This document shows, one piece after another, positions 40,701-51,529 of a stretch of DNA of 64,000 bases. The notes beneath the pieces were generated by a model, which made no database searches, was not told the origin of the DNA, and saw only the letters and a list, made by a program, of their open reading frames with translations. Origin of the DNA: Globodera rostochiensis (taxonomy: Eukaryota; Nematoda; Chromadorea; Rhabditida; Heteroderidae); NCBI GenBank assembly GCA_018350325.1, contig JAEVLN010000004.1, positions 4,588,002 through 4,652,001 on the forward strand, written 5' to 3'. The stretch's first letter is position 1; every line of letters begins with the position of its first letter. The position numbers and the translations under genes were made by a program.

Positions 40701-43700
40701 CTGAGTATTACCATGTAAATGTTTAAGCCATTATTGTTATTGTTACTTTCTTTTTTTCATAACTGTTTTTGCTTATGAGTTCAATTTTTGCCATTTTTTC
40801 AACTCGCAGATATTTTGCCCTTTTTGTTTGATTATACAATTTTTTTTAATTTAACGATTTTGTAAATGAAAAAATGTTTCAATTAGGTGAAATTGTTGCT
40901 GGACTCTGGTGCTGATCTTGAAGAACCGAATGATGAGGGATACACGCCACTGATGGAGGCGAGTCGGGAGGGTCATCTCGACGTGGTGGAATTGCTGCTA
41001 AATCGTGGTGCAAATGTGAACGCAAAAATTGAGGACGGGTTGGAAACACCGCTCACACTTGCAGCTTCGGGGGGATTTAAGTTTGTGCTAAAAAAACTTG
41101 CCATTATTGCATTCAAAATTTAAGGAATGTGGTTGAGCTGCTTGTTTTGCTAGGCGGCGATTTGACCATCGGAGAGCGCACGCCGCTTTATGAAGCGTGC
41201 CAGGAAGGACATGAGGAAGTTGCTCAGTTCATTGTGCAACATTTGCGTAAATCTTATTCTCTCCAGGTCAGTTTATTTGACCTTTCTTATAGCCATCGGT
41301 TTCAATTTGCGAGATAAAAAACAAACTTGTATTGGTATAACTACAGGTGGTCCAAAAAGATCTCAACGAAGCGCTTTTGTGTACTGCTGGAATTGACAGC
41401 GATTCCATCTGCGATTTGCTTATTGAAAACGGCGCTCAAATTGTAAGCCTCGTCCAAATTTAAAACTTTAATCGTCTTTTGCTAGGACTGCTTTTCGAAG
41501 GAGAATAGAACGCCGCTGATGGAGGCCGCTCGTCAGAATTGCACTAAAGTTGTCGAGTTGTTGATCAAAAAAGGAGCCGACGTATTTTTAGCATTTCCCT
41601 TTTATTTTTATTTTAAATTTTAGGTTAATAAGATTGCGTCTCCTTGTGTGGGTAAGGACGTCGACGTCGGTCTGCCCAAATCCAAAAGCTCCAAAAAGCT
41701 GTCGCAAAAGGACTGTTGCCCCACGCTTAAGTGTCCTTGCTGTGTGCCTCCATCATTGAAGAAAAATGCGAAGGAAGTGTGTACCGCTGCCGGAATTCCA
41801 CCTGCGCCATTTACGACCGGACATCCAAACGCTGCTAAAAAGCCGGCACCGAGTCGAAGCAGCACGCCTAGCCAAAACAAAACTACGACAACGTCCGCTA
41901 AGAGCAAATTTGCCACTCCATTGGCCAACAATGCAACCGTTATCAACAAAACGCAACGATCGCTAAGTACGAGCAGCAGTAGTGCCACCCTTTCAGATCC
42001 AAGCGCCTGGTTGGACAATTCGACAACTAGTGATTTACAAAACAACGGTAGTATAATTAAAAATAATCGTCAGATGAAATTAAAGATCGGACTTGAAAAC
42101 TGATCGAGATTCTCGATCGTCCGTCTTTCTAGATGAAATAACATTTTTTTTGAGATACTGCTCTTACACTTGCTTGTGTGGGAGGCCACGCCGGACTGGT
42201 CGATTTGCTGATCAAACGCGGCGCACACATCGAACACCGTGACAAAAAAGGCTTTACCCCACTGATTCTCGCCGCAACTGGAGGCCACGTTGCAGTTTGC
42301 AAACTTCTCATCGATGCTGGAGCACAATTAGATGCCCAAGCCGATCGTACCAAAGACACTGCTCTTTCGCTTGCTTGCTCTGGTGGACGAAAAAATGTAA
42401 AATTTGATTCTCCCCCAACCCATCACCAATCTTACCCATTTAGGTGGCCGAATTGCTGCTGAAAAATGGAGCAAACAAGGAACACCGAAATTTAAGTGAT
42501 TATACGCCTCTTTCATTAGCCGCGTCCGGCGGTTACGTGGACATCATTCAACTTTTGCTGAGCAATGGTGCAGAAATAAATTCACGTACCAATTCAAAAT
42601 TGGGAATTTCTCCGCTGATGCTGGCGGCCATGAACGGACATGAGGAGGCGACGCGACTCTTACTCGAGAATGGCTCAGACATAAATGCGCAAATTGAGAC
42701 CAACAAAAACACTGCGTTGACTCTAGCATGCTTCCAAGGACGAACGGAGGTTACCCGACTGTTGATACAATATGGAGCCAATGTCGAGCATCGGGCGAAG
42801 GTTTTATTTTTTATTACATATTTTACATCTTGCTTTTTTAAGACCGGTTTAACTCCTTTGATGGAAGCGGCTAACGGGGGTTATGTGGATGTTGGCACTA
42901 TTTTAATCCAGTCACATGCTGACGTGAACACATCGCCAGTGCCGACGAGTCGTGATACGGCGTTGACCATTGCCGCAGACAAAGGACATGCCGCGTTTGT
43001 TGGCCTGTTGTTGAGACATGAAGCGCAAATAAATGCACGCAACAAAAAAGGCTGCACTGCTATATGGCTTGTAAGTACATAATAATTAGACTCAAACATT
43101 TTCAAAAATTCTGTAAGTATTTTTTTTTTCAGTTTTTAAGAATTGAATCAAAGAAAAGAAGAGATTCGATTTTTAAAATGGAAGATTAATCTTTTTACAC
43201 GAAAATAAAAACACTCTTGATCGGTCCTCAAGTTCGAGCTCTAGGCTTAGTAGCTGTATAAAACTACCGAAAACATACAGACGTTCGAGGTCCTTCGTTG
43301 TATTCTATATACAGACAAATACAGTCTGGTGGGGAGGGTCCTTTCAACCAGTTTCTCTTTGATATAGGAAGATAGTAATTGATAATTTGTCTATAGGCGT
43401 GCAACAACGGCCATTTGGACACCGTGCATGTGTTGGTGGATTACAAAGCGGACAACGAGGCACAAGACAATCGAAAGCTCACGCCGTTGATGGTCGCCTT
43501 TCGCAAGGGACACTCGAAAGTGAACAATTTGCTTAAATCTTGAGAATATTTCTCTACTTATAGCTTGTCCATTTCCTGCTACAACACGTCACCCAGTTTC
43601 CTAGCGATTCGGATTGTCAGCGCTTTATTTCCACGCTGACGGACCAAGTCTCGATAAATTTTTAGTAATTTTTTCAAATTATTTTACAGGAATTGATAGA

Positions 43701-45847
43701 AAAGTGTCGTCAATCTGTTTTATACATTTCGGAAGCAAAAGAAAAACAAGCCGAACAAGCGAACAAGGCCGCACAATCCCTTCTGGCATTGTTGGCTCAT
43801 GAAGTCAATCTCATTATGATGTAATATTAAATAAGTTACTTCATTTAGGAAGCTCTTGAAGAATCCAAAAAACGAAGCAAGCAGCGTCAGAAAGAGAAGA
43901 AAAAGGCAAAGAAGCAGGCAAAAAGACAGAATGAAGACCAATTCGAGCAGATGGACGCCGAGGTTGTTCTTGAAGGGCAGATTGTCAAATCCGCTGAAAA
44001 GAAGGCCGAGACTGCTGAAATAATTCCGAAGCAGTTGGAACTTCCTACCAAAACAGGACGAATTTCGCCGAAATCTTCACCAAAACCCAATTCAACGCAA
44101 AATAGCAAACAACCTAAATGCTCATCTTCTTCAACAAAGGAAAAAACATCACAGAATACAATTGCGCAACAAGTTAAGAAAACGCAAAACTCGCCTGTTG
44201 AGCCTAGTGCCAAAAACAACACAAAGAAAGCGTTGGCGGCGGCAACGTTAGGGCAGCAGAACTCTTGCATTTTTACTAACGTTGAGGAGGAAGAATGGCT
44301 CAGAATGAACAAGAAACTTGCAAGTGTAAGGAGGGGTACAAAAGAGATGGCATTAATCGTGGGCATCATTCAATTTTTAATCAAATTTTGTTTCGGTTTT
44401 TGTAGTTTATGATTAATTTAACCTAATCTGTAAGAAAAAATAAATTGACAGATAAAAATGACGGAATCGAACAAAGTGACTGCGTCGGCGATCAGTGTTA
44501 GCAGCAATTCGTCAAGTGCGAAAAGCAGCTCATCCGCCAGCTCCACTCAACAAAACAGCGTGTCCCAACCTTCTTCGGAGGAACAGTTGTTTTCCGAACT
44601 CGCCGTGCTGGCAGGTCGTCGGTCTTCCCTGCAAGTGCTGAATATCGCTGCCAATGCGATTGCTCGAGTAATCGGACGCGGCGGGTCTAATGTGAACGCG
44701 ATCCGAGAAGCGACTGGAGCACATGTTGAGGTGGAGAAACAGAGTACGCGTAAAGAGCAGACCACCCGAAAAATAACACTCAGAGGTCCTGCGGACTCCG
44801 TTCGGTAAGAGTTTTGCTGCTTTGTAATTTCTTAAAAATGATTTTCAGTAATGCCATGCGAATGATTGATCTACTTATGAGAGATCACAATGTGTTGATC
44901 AACGAGATCGTCGACCGTGTGATGGCATCTCAACGGAAATCTCCATCGCTTTCATCTTCCTCCGAAACTTCCTCATGCCAACCGCTTCAGTTGCAGCCCG
45001 CTGGCACTCTACCATCATCTGTTCCGTCTTCACCGATGGTCATAAATGGTGGAAAGGCACCCGAGGAAGCACTAAAAAAATTGCCATCTCACTCAATCGG
45101 TTCTCGTGTTGTGGGTGCTGCTGGAATGGCGCCAATATCGCCATTGATTGCATTACAAACGCAGTCTGTTCCGCAGTCAGATAGCCAAATTTTCAACTCT
45201 CCGACTACAAACGTGTGGCAAAAACGCGCGGAGGCAATTCGGGAAAAAAAAGGTTTGAATAATAATGCTCAACATAAATGCTTTGCTTTATAGCGGTATT
45301 GAATGAACATCCCACACATCGGCTCGTTTCTCCGATTTCGCCTTCTAACAGTTCCAATTGCCAATCAGTTGATCTTAGAAAGTCTGGGTATGCTCCGGCT
45401 CTTCCGATAACAGTTGAAGGGGAAGTGAAGTTTTCGCTCAATGCGGAAGAGTTAGCCATTCTGTCCAAAGAAGAACATCAGCGAAAGGCGCCTGGGTACG
45501 CACGACCTCTCTCTTCTGCTTCCTCAACCAATCAACAACTAGCGTTGGCAAATATGGTAAAAATTATCTTTTTTTTAAACGTAAAACGTTAGCATTGTAA
45601 AACAAGTAAACGTATCAACTTCCAGAAAGCTGAATCTTCCAATGCCTCAACCCTCTTTGACGTGTTAACCTCTCGTTGGTCGACAAACCCATTGGAATCA
45701 GCAGTTGGCAATGATAGCTCAAATAATGGAGATTCGAATTTGCAAAACAGTTGGAGCTACCTTCTCGAATACTGGAAAAATTATCGTCAGCAACGATTTA
45801 CGAATCAAGTTTCAAAAAATGATCCATATTATTCCACCGACCTCTGA
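37787..45847 (+). CDS. mask-1: MASK/ANKHD1 multiple-ankyrin, KH-domain protein
   Basis: MASK proteins are large cytoplasmic scaffolds that act in receptor tyrosine kinase and Hippo/Yorkie signalling and in mitochondrial and microtubule control. A tentative first exon (37787) MPTITNYRSEASTLRRHKN splices in phase to GRRSKTSGTQFDDVVDP. Regular ankyrin repeats start near 39800 (TPLMESCCGGHSDVVRILVQ) and continue, about 18-20 by eye, to HSKVVHFLLQH. The two blocks are separated by a Lys/Cys-rich insert (KKLSQKDCCPTLKCPCC, near 41700). A charged coiled-coil segment (SKKRSKQRQKEKKKAKKQ) and Ser-rich stretches follow. A KH domain at 44630-44870 has LNIAANAIARVIGRGGSNVN with the GRGG loop and KITLRGPADSV. 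The tail ends NDPYYSTDL at 45847. Ankyrin blocks plus one KH domain identify the family. The first exon is the weakest part. Confidence 0.9.
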
Positions 45848-46251
45848 CATCGATTATGTTGATTGAGTAATAAAGAACATTTTCATAACTTTGTCAATGT
45901 CAAAATTGCATCTTCGCATTATTTCTGCGGATGCACAGTAGCCCTAATTATAAATGTTGAATACAGACATCATTTCGAGCATTCTTAAGGTGGCCCTACC
46001 CATGATGAAGTGATATGAACTAAAAAAGTGCCGATTCGGTTCGGAACCTCCAACCCTGGTCACATTTGTTTGACAGTCTGATGACAGATTATACAAATAG
46101 CACCTCAATACCCCCTGGTATAATTTAGCGCGCAAGAAAATTTTTTGTGTGACGTTCGCAGAATTGCCGCGCAGTTATCCTTTTTAAATCTTAACTCATC
46201 GAAGTCAATTTTTTATCAGGAAATGACAAAATGTCAGGTCTCGATTATTTA
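45848..46251. other. Convergent spacer
   Basis: AT-rich spacer between MASK (+) and SF3A2 (-). A short stretch at 46024-46060 (CGATTCGGTTCGGAAC, then CCAACCCTGG) resembles one at 38128-38160 and looks like a decayed dispersed repeat. No gene seen. Confidence 0.4.
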
Positions 46252-47435
46252 TCAGTATTGAGTAGGAAGAAACATCGGCGGCGGCGGAGCAATTGGCGGA
46301 GCAGCGGAGACGGCCGATTGTTGCATGTTCCGCGCGTAATTTGCGTCATCGTGAATGTGTTTGAATGCAAATTGCATAAAGTACTAAACGGAAATGAATA
46401 ATATCCACACTAATTGGTAATAGTTTGGTCTGTAACCCTTTTTTAAAAAGATATTCAATTTCGAGAAAAGGCAGGTCGGATTCGGGTTCTACGCTCCCGA
46501 ATTACCACTAAAAATACCCTTTTCTCGACTGAAAATTTCTGTCAAAAAGGATTATCAGTTTCTTTCCCTTTGATTTTGTGCATTGGGATTCGTAAAATTT
46601 AGTGGAAATAAATGAACACCTGACGACTCTCCTTGTTCCACAGAGTCCAGAATTTATCCTCTGATCGGTCAATCTCCCGAGCCGGAATCTTGAACGCGAT
46701 TGTCTCGTACGGTTCGGCAGCAAACAAAAGATATTGCCAGCGTTTGTCCGGCGGTTGGATTTTTTGCTCGTATGAGGACATGAAGCGATGTCGTGGCACA
46801 ATGCCGTCAGCAATTTCCGGATAGTCAATTTGGAAAAGCAGCGCTTGCTGGCCAGAAGCCGCGTCACGTTCCTTAGTTACCTGAAGCCGCAAGAATTATT
46901 AAAAATTGACTTTTTAACCGAATTCGGTAATCTTAAAGAATGGGGGACCGATTAAGAAATAAAAACATCCCCGAATACAAATTTGTAGACCTAAATTTAA
47001 AAAAAAAAATCGGTACACCCATTCTTTATGATTACCCCGAATTCAAACAAAAACATTTTAATAACAAAAAAAAACACTCACCTTGTAACCGGGTCGACCG
47101 ATCTTGACAAACTTTTTCGGCTCAATTTTTGTTTGCTGCGGTAACGGCATATAAGGGACATCGGCAGCCTCTTTTGCGGCACGTCTGGCCAGGTTTGCCT
47201 GGTGCTTCTTGCCCTGGGTGTGTGCCAAATACGAGCCCTCATTGTTGTGAAGTGTAAGACAAAGTTTGCATTCGTAGCCGCCCAAATGATTGCGCATAAA
47301 ATAAGGGTCCTTCTGCAAATCGATCGTCTCCAACGCCAGTTGACGAAGCCGCTCCCGACGATCGACATTAGCATCTGTTGCAGATGCAACGCCACCACCT
47401 CCAGTTTTGCCACCAGCTCGATTTTGAAAGTCCAT
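46252..47435 (-). CDS. repo-1: Splicing factor 3A subunit 2 (SF3a66)
   Basis: SF3A2 is a U2 snRNP protein that binds near the branch point; the Caenorhabditis homologue is REPO-1. The start at 47435 gives MDFQNRAGGKTGGGG and RERLRQLALETIDLQKDPYF. The U1-type C2H2 zinc finger follows (YECKLCLTLHNNEGSYLAHT then QGKKHQANLARRAA). Next come QTKIEPKKFVKIGRPGYKV, TKERDAASGQQALLFQIDYP, IPHRHRFMSSYEQKI-like sequence (here IVPRHRFMSSYEQKI), DKRWQYLLFAAEPYETIAFK and IDRSEDKFWTLWNKESRQ. The last exon has FMQFAFKH and a short proline tail (PPIAPPPPMFLPTQY) to the stop at 46252-46254. The long proline-rich repeat tail of vertebrate SF3A2 is absent, as in other nematodes. The intron at about 46880-47083 contains a small inverted-repeat element. 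Confidence 0.96.
46921..47043. mobile_element. Inverted-repeat MITE in SF3A2 intron
   Basis: Left arm AATTCGGTAATCTTAAAGAA and the following TGGGGGACCGATT (46921-46953) pairs with the right arm 47008-47043, which reads AATCGGTACACCCATTC and ends GATTACCCCGAATT. Arms are about 34 bases with a few mismatches and small indels around a 54-base AT-rich loop. No target duplication was established. Confidence 0.7.
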
Positions 47436-47816
47436 ATCTGCCAACACATAATTTTTGTTTAGTAAAATAGTAAAAAAGAATATATGTAGCACAATGCATC
47501 TATTCATATGAGTTAATATACATTGCCCCAATACGAGCTCCCCACTCCAAAAGGGCATAAATGATAAACCGACCGCTTTGTCTCGACGAGCTGAGACCGG
47601 AAAGGTGCTAAGTTTCGGAAATGCGTTTAAACGGGTTTTGAGCCACTTAAAACTTAACCAAAATGGATAAAATAGGCGAAACGCCAAAATTTACGCAATT
47701 TACCACTAATTCAAAGAAATATTCATGCGGCAGACAACGTATTGTCAGAATTTACAAAAATACGATGAAAAAAAGCACAATTCAAATACGCGAGCAAAAA
47801 AACTTTCTACAATGAA
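47436..47816. promoter_or_regulatory. Short spacer upstream of SF3A2 with dispersed repeat copy
   Basis: About 380 bases between the stop of NCAPH2 and the start of SF3A2 on the same strand, short enough for an operon or a closely placed promoter. The stretch 47640-47725, read on the minus strand, contains ATTAGTGGTAAATTGCGT and TTTTGGCGTTTCGCCT, also found at about 59205-59260. Confidence 0.45.
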
Positions 47817-50800
47817 AATTCCATCCTTTTGGGTGACAGAAGGCGTAGTCGGATGTGATGTTGTCCTTCACCACCGTCCTCATCCGTTAGAATGTGCACG
47901 TTGCCCATGTTGGCCAATATCAACGAGACAAGCAAAAAGCGACTTTGGTCGTAATCATTGGGTAATTCCGCCAAAATCTAAAAATTGCATCAATAAAAAA
48001 GCATTCATCTTGAGTGATGAACCTTAGTGAGATCAATTTCAGAACCAATTTGTCCCCCAAAGCGTTCCAGCAATTCATCGCCGTAAGTACTCGTGCAAAA
48101 TTCACGGTGCAGCTGTTCCCGTTCCAGCACCTCAGTCATTCTCGCCTCCCATCTTTGAATATTCTCACTGAACGCGGAAGTGGCTTGCTCAGAAGCCGTC
48201 CAATATCTGAAATCAAAACCGATCCTCGTGAATGACGTCATTAAGACACTTTCGCAGATGAAAGGCGATGATTTCGTCATAATCCATTTGAGAGATTGGA
48301 CGGGGAGGCAAATCGTCTAAATTTTCGCCGTCAACAAAAATTGTGTCATCGTAAAAGTTGCGCTGAGAATGATTTGCAAATTAATCAGCCACGCTTTTAG
48401 TTTACGGACCTGAAGGGCGAGAGTCTTGGCCCGCTTTCTTTGACTGGCATTTAAATGCTAAACGAAACAATTCAATTTATTTGTTTACAAAAATGATGGT
48501 TTGTTTACCTCGAATCCCGCATACAAATTCTGGACTCCGCCAAATGAATTCTCCAGGTCCTCAACCTCGAGAATATCCCCCAAATTCTGATGTTCGCCCT
48601 CGTCTAATTCGTTCGTCCAATCCTCACCTGGCGGCACTGCAATTTAAAGAAACATTTGGTCAAATTGTATATCTCAGCGTACAGTTAATGATTTCTTCTG
48701 CAACCAATTCGTCCATCGGGTCGTCGAAATCATTCATTTCATTGTCATTTTGAGCATCGACAATGTCTGCCACGTAATCCTCCGCCACCCCCTCGGGATG
48801 GTCGTCCAGCACAGAGTCCTCAACTTCTTGTTGTTGCAATGCGCGACGCATCGCACGCTCAGCGCGTTCGGCGTTCTGTTAGAAAATAAAACACAAAATT
48901 GCGTGCAAATACCACCAAATAACACCTGGATCTCTTTTTGGCGCCTCTTCCGCAATTCAACACGACGTTTTTCCTCTTTGTGGATCAGCGGGTTGAGGGC
49001 AAGGACAGCCTAACAATCAGAAGATTCACACACCGGAATGAATATTTAGTGCAAATTTCAAGAGGCACCTGATCAGCTATAAATGCGTTGAAGAGTCCCA
49101 GTGTGTACTCGCGTTTCTTCAACTGGTGCAGGTAAATGCGCGTGTCGATGTAGCATTTGACTGTCGCCACATTCAAGACGCCCTTCTCCCTGCAGTCTCG
49201 CTAAATGTTGCCAATATTTTTACAAGACGAATTCACTAACTTCAATTCGTCGGTCACGAGCCTTGATCTGCTTGACGGCTTTCATTACACAATTACTGCG
49301 ACGGAATGGACGACTCTGATCATTGACCAGATCAGTCGGGTCCAAAAATACCTAAAAACTCAAAATAAATGCAGCAAAAATAAGCATACCAGGGAGGTAA
49401 TGTTCGGAGTGGGTGTTTCGTTTAAACTCGGCGTCGGTTCAGCGATTGTTTCTGTGCCGCACAATTCGTCAAAAGCGATTTGATGCTGCGGAACTACTAG
49501 TAGAGCTGGAGTGGCCCCCCCAGGTGCCGACGATTCTGTTCCACGCCTTCCGGTCTCCAGATCAGTTTGGCGGAATCCCGTCGAATGAATGGAAGACTCG
49601 GCTCTACAATCCAAGCCATCTAAAAATACGGGATTTAACAACCAATTAGGCGAGTACAAAAACCTTTAAAAACGGAAAATGCACCCTCTCTAAAAATCGA
49701 ACATTTTGGGGGAGGGGGGTGGGGGAGGGAGGGCAGACGGGAATTTGGTAAACCAATCCCGGGAACCCCTCTGAACGACGGCTCCCCGAAAATTTTTTTT
49801 TTTGTAAACCAATCCAATGAAAGCCTCACAATTCATTAAGACAATTAATTACCATTTAAATCTTCTTCGCTTTGCTCCATTAGTGGCTCCAACGCCGCCC
49901 GATTTAGACTTGGACCCTTTTTCTGGGAGTTAAGGCTAAACCAAAAGTTAGAATAAATACGCCAAAATACTCACGTCAAATAGGAAAATTTGTTGACTAT
50001 TGCAATGTTTTTGAAATCGAGCAGAGCAACCGACTAAATTTTTAATAAAATGCAAAATCGGAGGATAAATAAAAATACCTCGTGGACATGGCAAGAGTTG
50101 AGTTTGAAATCCTCTTTTTTGCCGAACACTTCAATTGGATTTGTGCGCGTGCAAAGCGGCACATTTTGCTTCTCAAAGTCAGTGAGCGGAAAAAAGGCAA
50201 TTGGAACCACCGGAAGAAGCGGTGATTGGCGCTGTTGAAGACGCTCCAGAAAATGTCCCAAGGCTGCATAATTGAGCTTAAATACAATGAAATAAATAAA
50301 TAATAAATAAATCTTCAAATAAAATCGCCATATTTAAGTCAGTCCGATTTATGCTTATTTTTGGGGCACATCGGCTTTAAAAAACGACAAACTTTCGGTT
50401 GACGCCTCTCCTGTCGCTGGTTCGATTCCGAATTTTCGTCCGCTTCTTCTTCAATTGGTTCAGCCCCTTCTACCGCCGCTGTCCCATCTAAATAAAAAGG
50501 CTCCCGTCCATTCCGTCATTCACCCGGCAAAAAACCTTTTCGGCGTTTTCCTTTTTGTTGCTGCTCGTGAATATTTTCGTCCTCCCGCAGCTGATCAAAG
50601 AAATTTTGCGCCTGCAGCAGCACGTATTCCACTTTTCGCGCATAAACCGTCGTCGTCCCGTGAATGAGCAGCGCGGCCTCCGCGAAATTGAAGCTTCAGA
50701 AAGAACAAAAAAAAAAAAATGGGAAAAAGTATTCGCCAACAATTACACTTTGTGCCGTCCGTCCTCATCAGCCCGCGGGTCGGCATCAATTCGATTGGTT

Positions 50801-50986
50801 TGCTCAACGACCTAAACGGAAGCTTTAACTAATTAAAAAGAATAAATTGCAAACCTTTCGAATATAATCCTCAAGCGTTTTGGCAATGTCCAAATCCCAA
50901 TTCGCAGCAAGATCCTTTACCGGTTGTATCAAAAACTTGTAGCGCTCACCGGCACCCTCAAACTCAGCCATATCAATTCCAGCCAT
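47817..50986 (-). CDS. kle-2: Condensin II subunit H2 (CAP-H2/KLE-2 kleisin)
   Basis: CAP-H2 is the kleisin that links the SMC2/SMC4 heads in condensin II, needed for mitotic and meiotic chromosome compaction. The start at 50986 gives MAGIDMAEFEG, then ERYKFLIQPVKDLAANWDLD and IAKTLEDYIRK. The family box follows as NFAEAALLIHGTTTVYARKV with EYVLLQAQNFF. Further conserved pieces are PVVPIAFFPLTDFEKQNVPL, GKKEDFKLNSCHVHE, VFLDPTDLVNDQSRPFRR, an Arg/Glu-rich helix, an acidic stretch and MDYDEIIAFHLR. Near the C-terminus are IQRWEARMTEVLEREQ, TSTYGDELLERFGG, YDQSRFLLVSLILANMGNVH and HHIRLRLLSPKRMEFSL, with the stop at 47817-47819. The order matches vertebrate NCAPH2. Introns are numerous, and one (about 49690-49735) has a G-rich patch. 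SF3A2 lies 380 bases downstream. Confidence 0.9.
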
Positions 50987-51529
50987 TTTTAATAAATACT
51001 TTAAAATTGACAGGGTCTGGAACGAAATTAAATGAGTTGAAATATACCTAAATTGACTTTTGTAAGACGTGAATGATTAATTGAATGTTGATTTATTTAC
51101 TTCAAAAAGTTTGAAAATTTAAAAAAACTATTCAAACAAAAAAAGAGCGTCAAATTTAAAAAACGCCAATCCGCTAGAAAATTGATCCAAAAATTCAATT
51201 TTCCCTTGAAAAGGACTGAAATATTAGCCATTTCCGCATTTGTTTCTTCAGTAGAATAGGATTTTTGACCCGGGCTCGGTCTGTTTAAGCTAGAAAATCC
51301 CCGGGTACCCGGGTTCGACTTTTTCAAAATTCTGATTCCAATCGATCACAAATTTTTATTTTAAAATTCAAATTGGAAGAAAAGATGGGAATGCTTTCGG
51401 TTAAGATGAGGCCTGTCGAGACTAATTGAGACTCACTCGCCTCGAGGCTCTTTCCCATATCAAAATATATCGAATAAATAAAATCAACAAAATAATCACT
51501 AAAACTGAAGTTTGTGCTTTTTAAAAAGC
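50987..51529. other. Spacer between NCAPH2 and the P450 gene
   Basis: AT-rich 3' flank of the P450 gene and upstream region of NCAPH2 (both minus strand). It contains a perfect 14-base palindrome, CCCGGGTACCCGGG, at 51300-51313. An open frame (51324-51731, minus) overlaps the last P450 exon out of frame and is not a gene. Confidence 0.45.

Noticed and set aside
50415..50435. tRNA B-box-like word GGTTCGATTCC
   Set aside because: No A box or cloverleaf at the right distance, and it lies in the NCAPH2 gene region.
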